Shown: positions 58,546 through 64,000 of the stretch, in pieces
Position numbering within the stretch: the stretch's first letter is position 1
Layout: each line of letters starts with the position of its first letter
Assembly: GCF_027595985.1 (NCBI RefSeq)
Contig: NC_073306.1
Span: 99,731,426 to 99,795,425 of the forward strand
Direction of reading: 5' to 3'
Length of the DNA stretch: 64,000 bases
Source: Sorex araneus
Taxonomy: Eukaryota; Chordata; Mammalia; Eulipotyphla; Soricidae
Program-made: the position numbers and the translations under genes
Notes under the pieces: model-generated
What the model was told of the DNA's origin: nothing
Databases searched by the model: none
What the model saw: only the letters and a program-made list of their open reading frames with translations

Positions 58546-58892
58546 AATAGACTGATGGCCTATGAAGACTGACCTCTCTCAACCTCTCCCAACATACTCC
58601 CTTATTCTGCTTCCTTGTTCCTTGCATATAGCACCCCTATTTCCTCTGCCTTAAATTTGGTTCACTCTTTTGTTGTGTTTAGGATGTCTTCTTACTTACA
58701 TTTAAGAGCAGCTGTGAGTTCTAAGAAAGTACCCTTAAATGCTCTCAGTTCTCTAAATTTGCTTTTCCCCCTTATCAGCTGTTTTATACAAACATAAAGT
58801 TTTGGTTAATACCGTTGCCAATATCCCTACTACAATATAAGCATGTAACAGGAATTTGTAATAAACATAAAATGGGCATAAATCCATCTATT
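58546..58892. other. Unique sequence
   Basis: No gene or recognised repeat. Confidence 0.4.
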
Positions 58893-59105
58893 TTTTTCAA
58901 TATTGCGTCCCACTTCCTGCGTCCCTCTCGGAGAGCCTGGCAAGCTCCTGAGAGTATCTCGCCTGCACGGCAGAGCCTGGCAAGCTACCCGTGGCATATT
59001 CGATATGTCAAAAACAGTAACAAGTCTCACAATGGAGACGTTACTGGTGTCCGCTCGAGCAAATCGATGAAGAACGGAATAACAGTGCAGTGACAGTGCT
59101 ACTAT
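58893..59105 (+). repeat. SINE type B, 5'-truncated (head missing)
   Basis: Starts near 'gcgtccctctcggagagcctgg' and includes the full body and RTE-like tail 'ccgctcgagcaaatcgatgaag', ending in 'acagtgcagtgacagtgcta'. Confidence 0.88.
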
Positions 59106-59194
59106 ATCCCACTATCAAGAAGATTGCCTGGTATTTAAAAGAACAGACCAATTATTTATCAAAAGAGTCATGATTCTTTCTCCTTAAAGGATAG

Positions 59195-59350
59195 GATTGC
59201 TAGGGAGTTAGCACAAGCAGTGGAGCACATGCCTTGTATGTACAAGGCTTTCAGTTTGATCTGTAGCACTTGATGGACTCACACATTCTGAATCCACAGT
59301 GGTGACACTGGAAGCCCCTAGCACTGCCAGCCCAAGCAACGCTGTACCTT
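59195..59350 (+). repeat. Old SINE, variant body
   Basis: 'gctagggagttagcacaagcag', 'gagcacatgccttgtatgtacaagg' and 'cagtttgatctgtagcac' parallel the variant copy at 18.15 kb. Confidence 0.5.
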
Positions 59351-59611
59351 AAGCCAACCATCACATCAACAGGCCCGTATTGCAGGGCCAAGCATTGGCA
59401 GGAGCTACTTAAACTAAAGAGAGGAGAATCACTTAGAGGTGAACAGAAAATTACTATACCATTTTTCCCCTGCAGCATTTAATAATTTTAGACAAGATTA
59501 GGGAACTTAAAGTTGGTATGGCTATAGATATCCCTTGTCAAATTTAGGTGCAGGCTGCTAAGTGGGGCTTGATCCATGAAAAAAAAAAACCCTCTTGCCA
59601 AGACATAAAAT

Positions 59612-59780
59612 ATGGGACTACAAAGGTAACTCAAAAACCGAGCACATGCTTAGCATGAGGGAGGTCTAAGTTTGATTCTTGGTACCACTTGGACCCCTGA
59701 GAAATACTAGGAGTGATCCTTTACCCCAAGCACTGAGCTGCATGTAGCCCCTGAAAAACCATTAGTTTGGGCCCTCAAAA
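59612..59780 (+). repeat. Old SINE, variant body
   Basis: 'gggactacaaaggtaactcaa', 'gagcacatgcttagcatgagg' and 'gtttgattcttggtacc' in order. Confidence 0.5.
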
Positions 59781-60062
59781 GCAAAATAAACAAAATACCT
59801 TAAAATTATCTTCAAGGATTGAAAAGAAAAACAGCTGATTTTTAAATAATTGAGGAAGTGATATTTGATTATGCTGTGATCATTAAGGATGTCTATCATA
59901 ATCTTTAAGGTACTAATTAAAAAATAACAAAATATTTTAGTACTAATAATCATAAGAGAATAAGAAATAATATTGTAGTGATATTATTTTAAAGAGGAAA
60001 ACTGGAATAATAAAATGAGATTGATCGAAAGGGATCAACCATTCCTCAAATATACACATATA

Positions 60063-60230
60063 TAAGAACCAGAATGGTAGTACAGCGGTAAAGCATTTGC
60101 CTCTATACAGCTGGCCCTAGTTTGAATCCTGGCACCACATATTGGCCTCTGATCATCACCAAGAGTGATTCCTGAGCACAAATCCAAGAATAAGCCCTAA
60201 GAATTTCTGAGTTTGACTCAAACAAAATAT
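60063..60230 (+). repeat. SINE type A, old; followed by (GT)n
   Basis: 'agaaccagaatggtagtacagcgg', 'gtttgaatcctggcaccac' and 'gattcctgagcacaaatcc' in order. A (GT)n tract follows (60,232-60,257). Confidence 0.7.
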
Positions 60231-60402
60231 TTGTGTGTGTGTGTGTCTGTGTGTGTATAACATGTACCACTAAAAATATAGGAAGAAAAGTGTAATATAA
60301 ATCATGCAGGTAAAAGATCAATATTACTAATTATATTAAATGTACTACTACTTCAGTAAATTATGAAGATTAGTTGCATTTAAAAGTCAAAACCCAGAAA
60401 CA

Positions 60403-60612
60403 TGGGTTGGAGAGATAGTACAGCACGTAGAATGCTTGCCCTTCACACTTCACATAGATGACACAGGTTGAATCCCAGGCTCTGTGTATGGTTACCTGGG
60501 CATCACCAGGAGTGATCACTGAGCACAGAGCCAAGAGTAAGTCCTGGGTACAGCCAGTTGTCGCTCAAAACCCCAAACTAACCAACCTCTTAAAAGTAAA
60601 AAAAAAAAAAGA
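60403..60612 (+). repeat. SINE type A, old
   Basis: 'gggttggagagatagtacagcacg', 'caggttgaatcccagg' and 'cactgagcacagagccaagag', with an A-rich tail. Confidence 0.75.
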
Positions 60613-60974
60613 AAAACAGTGTGCTGCTTGTGAGCAAACATTTTAATTTTAAATAACATTATCTAAAAGTGAAAGGAATAGCTTGCTGATCTAGAATTTA
60701 GCTTCATGCATGAACTATGTGATCATCATAGAAAATTCATTTTAAATTAAATTTGTGATTTTTATCAGTAAGTCAGATTTGTTACCTATTTTCTATATCT
60801 AAGTTCATGCAAAAGTTTGTTATGGGCAGAAAAGAAGAAAACATTTAAGAAGCCTGGGTCCAGAGACTGCAAAGATTATTAAAAGCAATAAGAGAAAAAA
60901 AGTGGGGAAGTTAGTCCACTAATTTATTTGAATCCACCAGAGTGCTAAGTTAGCAGGGTACAAAACTAACTAAT

Positions 60975-61310
60975 TGTGCCACGATACAGCAATTAGGCCC
61001 TTCCCTAGCATGCAGTCAATCTGGGTTTTGCTTTTTGGGTCACACCCAGTGATGCACAGGTGTTACTCCTGGCTCTGCACTCAGGAACTATTTCTGGCGG
61101 TGCTCGGGGGACCATATAGGATGCTGGGAATCGATCCCGCGTCGGCCAAGTGCAAGGCAAACGCCCTACTTGCTGTGCTATCGCTCCAGCTCCTCAACCT
61201 GGTTTTGATCCCTGGAAATCCATAACATTCCGTGTGTACTTCCAGGAGTAATTTATAAATGGAGAGACAGGAGTAACTCCGGAGCATTGCCAGGTGTGGC
61301 TCCAAAAGCA
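60975..61310 (+). repeat. Old SINE type A, split by a younger SINE
   Basis: Left part 'cacgatacagcaattaggcccttccctagcatgcag', right part 'ggttttgatccctgg...gagcattgccaggtgtggctcc'. The halves are separated by the minus-strand SINE at 61030-61193. Confidence 0.75.
61030..61193 (-). repeat. SINE type A, minus strand, inside an older SINE
   Basis: Imperfect TSD 'caatctgggttttg' / 'caacctggttttg' flanks it. Near-consensus complement with 'gggtcacacccagtgatgcac' and head 'gtgctatcgctccagctc'. Confidence 0.85.
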
Positions 61311-61434
61311 AAACCAAAAAGTTAATCTAAAACATGCATAGAGATGCATAAAATTACCTACTGGGATAGGCAGAGAAAGAAGTGCAACTGCTGTGAAAGA
61401 AACACAGGACACTCTCTTTTTCTCTTCCTTTTAT

Positions 61435-61619
61435 TTTTATTTGTTTATTTTTTTTGCTTATTGGGTCACACCTGGCGATGCACAGGGGTTACTCCTGGCT
61501 ATGCACTCGGGAATTACTCCTGGAGGTGCTCAGGGGACCATATGGGATGCTGGGAGTTGAACCCGGGTCGGCCTCGTGCAAGGCAAACGCCCTACTCACT
61601 GTGCTATCGCTCCAGCCCC
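61435..61619 (-). repeat. SINE type A, young, minus strand
   Basis: Perfect 15-bp TSD 'ttctcttccttttat' (61420-61434, 61620-61634). T-rich start (A tail), near-consensus complement. Confidence 0.95.
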
Positions 61620-61634
61620 TTCTCTTCCTTTTAT

Positions 61635-62190
61635 CTAGCTTCTCTCTGGATGAAAGTCATAATACATGAAGTAGGGGAGAGCAACATTTTCCACTGGGGT
61701 AATAGTAAAACTCCTTGAAGCTGGGGGAAGGAAACAAAAGTCACCTCTCTCTGGGGAGGAACTTGAATATATGCTGGGCATAGTTAGAACTACAACTAGA
61801 ACATAGGTTGAATTTCAAAGGCCACCTTCCTCAAACTACAGAAGGATAGTACCTGTTTAAGACTGAAGTAAGTGATTTAGAACATCAAAAAAAAAATGTC
61901 ACCCCAGTCCCACTTCATAGTGCTATACCATGCATCCAGTAAGTGAAACAGTGGGCTGCTGCTAGGAGTGGAGCAATGTTTAGACACGTAAGCATAACAG
62001 CATAACAAGAAGGCTTAAAGATGCACATGGAAAAGAGAAACAAATAACAACAAAAAAGCAAATGAGCAAAATACGTTACTGACTTAACCAGTTCCCAATC
62101 TAAACAAGTTATTAGAGGAATTTGAAGAAAATTCACAAAGCAGCAGCAAATCTCAAACCAAAGGTAACTCTGACTAACAGCCTTCTCCTC
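61635..62190. other. Unique sequence
   Basis: No gene or recognised repeat. An (AC)n tract follows at 62,192-62,218. Confidence 0.4.
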
Positions 62191-62359
62191 AACACACACA
62201 CACACACAGACACACACAATCCCACATTAAAGGTCTGACAAAATGAAAGATGCATTGATTTTCAAATTTAAAATCTATGTACCTTAGTCTTTTATTGGAC
62301 CACAGAACTCATACACATGCAAATTCAACAGAATTGATGAGTCCATGACAATGATCATG

Positions 62360-62740
62360 GAAGAGCCTAGCAAGCTCCCCGTGGCATATTCGATATGCCA
62401 AACACAGTAACAATAACAGGTCTCATTCCCCTGACCCTGAAAGAGCCTCCAATCATTGGGGAAAATGGGTAAGGAGAGGCTGCTAGGCAGGGGGAGGGTG
62501 GGTAGGGGCGGGTATACTGGGGATGTTGGTGGTGGGGAATGTGCACTGGTGGAGGGATGGATGTTTGATCATTCTGTAATTGTAACCCAAACATGAAAGC
62601 TTGTAACTATCTCACAGTGATTCAATAAAATTAAAAAAAAAACAGGGAGAGGCTGCTAAAATATCAGGGCTGGGATGAATGGAGACATTACTGGCGTACG
62701 CTCGAACAAATCTATGAACAACGGGATGACAGTGATACAG
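62360..62740 (+). repeat. SINE type B, long-bodied variant, split by an L1 3' end
   Basis: Body 'gaagagcctagcaagctcc', 'tggcatattcgatatgcc', then an additional ~80-bp segment not found in the other type B copies ('gaccctgaaagagcctccaatc' ... 'aggctgctaaaatatcaggg'), then the common RTE-like tail 'gaatggagacattactgg' to 'gggatgacagtgatacag'. The head is missing. Confidence 0.75.
62486..62645 (+). mobile_element. Short L1 3' end inside the SINE
   Basis: 'gggtatactggggatgttggtgg', 'gaaagcttgtaactatctcac', 'ttcaataaaatt' plus A tail. Perfect 13-bp TSD 'ggagaggctgcta' (62473-62485, 62646-62658). Same 3'UTR type as the twin-primed copy at 22.2 kb. Confidence 0.88.
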
Positions 62741-63694
62741 TCATGACAAATATATCAAACTGTCTAACAGAATTTAATTAATAAGATCCTAAGTAATTAT
62801 GAGAAAGGAAAGAAAAATTCGGACAATTTATAAGATTCTGTAGGAAATTATAAGAAAAATACCAAAATGAAAATGGTGGGAATAAAAAGACAGTAGTAGA
62901 GATAATTTCTTGGACTTGTGAATAGACTGAGAAGAATCACTAAAGAAAAAAAATCAGTAAGTTTGAATATATGTGAGTCAAAAATTACCTGACCTGAATC
63001 AAAAGAAGCAATAAGTATGGAGAGAGAGAGCGAGCGAGAGAGAGAGACCCCAAAGCATATAGAACTGTGGGGAAATATCAAATTGTTTACATGTACTATT
63101 GAAATGCAAGAGAAAATAAAAATAGTTTTCCAATTTTTATTGAGGTATTGAGGCATTTTTAATGAATGGTATACTTTCATGCATACAAGTTTCTGACTCC
63201 ACACATACCACAGAGTGTCAGATTTTCTTTACCAATGGTCCCCCTCCCATCTATCAGCACCTACCCTCCTTAGTAAACTCAGTTTTAGAAACCAACTCTC
63301 AGGTTTTGCCACTTTTGGAGATTTGTTATTTCTTTATATAAATACAAAGTTTCTTTATATCGAACATAAGAGAAAAATCATTCTGTACTTGTCCCTTTTC
63401 ATCTGAATGATTATAGTCAACATAATAACCTCTAGTTTCATCTATATAACAAGCAAATCAGAAGTTTAAAATTCCCCAGAATAAATGACAGGTGGCAAAC
63501 CAAGATTCATGTTCAGAGAAAACCAAGAAACACAAACACAGATCAAATAAGAGCATATACAATAATCAGTTAAAAACAAAAGGAAATTTGAGGTTAGATG
63601 AGACACATTGCACACAGTTATTCATAGGCAAAACCAAGAAGAAACTCACATCTCTTCTCTTAAACAAAAGTTAACTCAGAATGTTCTATAGGGA
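62741..63694. other. Unique AT-rich sequence
   Basis: (GA)n tract at ~63,018-63,047. No gene or other recognised repeat. Confidence 0.4.
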
Positions 63695-63860
63695 GTTGGA
63701 AAGAGAGCACAATGGCTAAAGCACTTGTCTTGTCTGACACACTGCCAACCAGGGTTTAATCCTGACACTGCAAATGGTTCACCCAGCACCTGCAGGTAGG
63801 AACCCTGAGCACAGAGGCAGGAGTAAACCCTAAGCACTGGTAAGTGTAGCGCCAAAACAA
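63695..63860 (+). repeat. SINE type A, old
   Basis: 'gggagttggaaagagagcacaatgg', 'ccagggtttaatcctgacac' and 'gagcacagaggcaggagtaaacc' in order. Confidence 0.7.
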
Positions 63861-64000
63861 CAAAAAAAAAGTGTTTTATAGGCATCAGTGTAGAACATAT
63901 AAACTACTGTAGATCTTCTAGAAGAAAATAGAGGAAAATATTTGTGACATCTGGTTAGGTTAAAAAAAATAGACCAGAAACATTATCTCAAAATAAAATA

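Overview
This is mammalian nuclear DNA with no functional host gene that I can recognise. Most of what can be read is layers of retroelements in AT-rich intergenic sequence. The dominant short repeats have a tRNA-derived head (A box near 'tagcacagcgggt', B box 'ggttcgaatcc') followed by a tail typical of shrew SINEs. Together with an RTE-clade LINE resembling the one reported from Sorex araneus, this points to a shrew (Sorex, Soricidae). The genus call rests on recalled families, not on a search.

Layout. 0-1.57 kb: old SINEs. 1.57-8.78 kb: a class II (ERVK-like) solo LTR, TG...CA ended and flanked by a 6-bp duplication, split by a full-length L1 on the minus strand. Both ORFs of that L1 are open (320 and 1272 aa), its 5'UTR carries 152-bp tandem GC-rich monomers, and it has a 17-bp perfect target-site duplication (TSD). 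9-21 kb: SINEs, a very young L1 3' end, MIR/L2 relics and mostly unique sequence. 21.3-25.8 kb: a twin-primed (5'-inverted) L1, an old L1 ORF2 remnant and a retroelement with an internal direct repeat. 28.2 kb: an RTE 3' end. 30.1-31.2 kb: a 5'-truncated L1 with a SINE inside it. 37.9-39.9 kb: an HSPD1 processed pseudogene interrupted by an RPL7 processed pseudogene. 41.8-47.3 kb: a second near-complete L1 with intact ORF1, but ORF2 has lost its start codon and has one stop. 50.4-53.8 kb: a nested cluster including an RTE fragment that carries the reverse-transcriptase FADD motif inside an old SINE. 54-64 kb: old SINEs, microsatellites and nested insertions.

How the parts fit together. Two SINE types share one tRNA-like head but differ in their tails. 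Type A ends in poly(A) and sits between A-rich TSDs of about 13-17 bp, as expected for L1 mobilisation. Type B lacks poly(A), and its last ~60 bp match the 3' end of the RTE elements at 28.2 and 52.6 kb, including the short tandem-repeat terminus. The simplest reading is one tRNA-derived promoter module exploited by two LINE machineries, one of them an RTE that published work proposes moved between nematodes and shrews. This, with the monomer-bearing intact L1, is the most interesting content of the window. No CRISPR array, host exon, functional RNA gene or prokaryotic sequence was seen.
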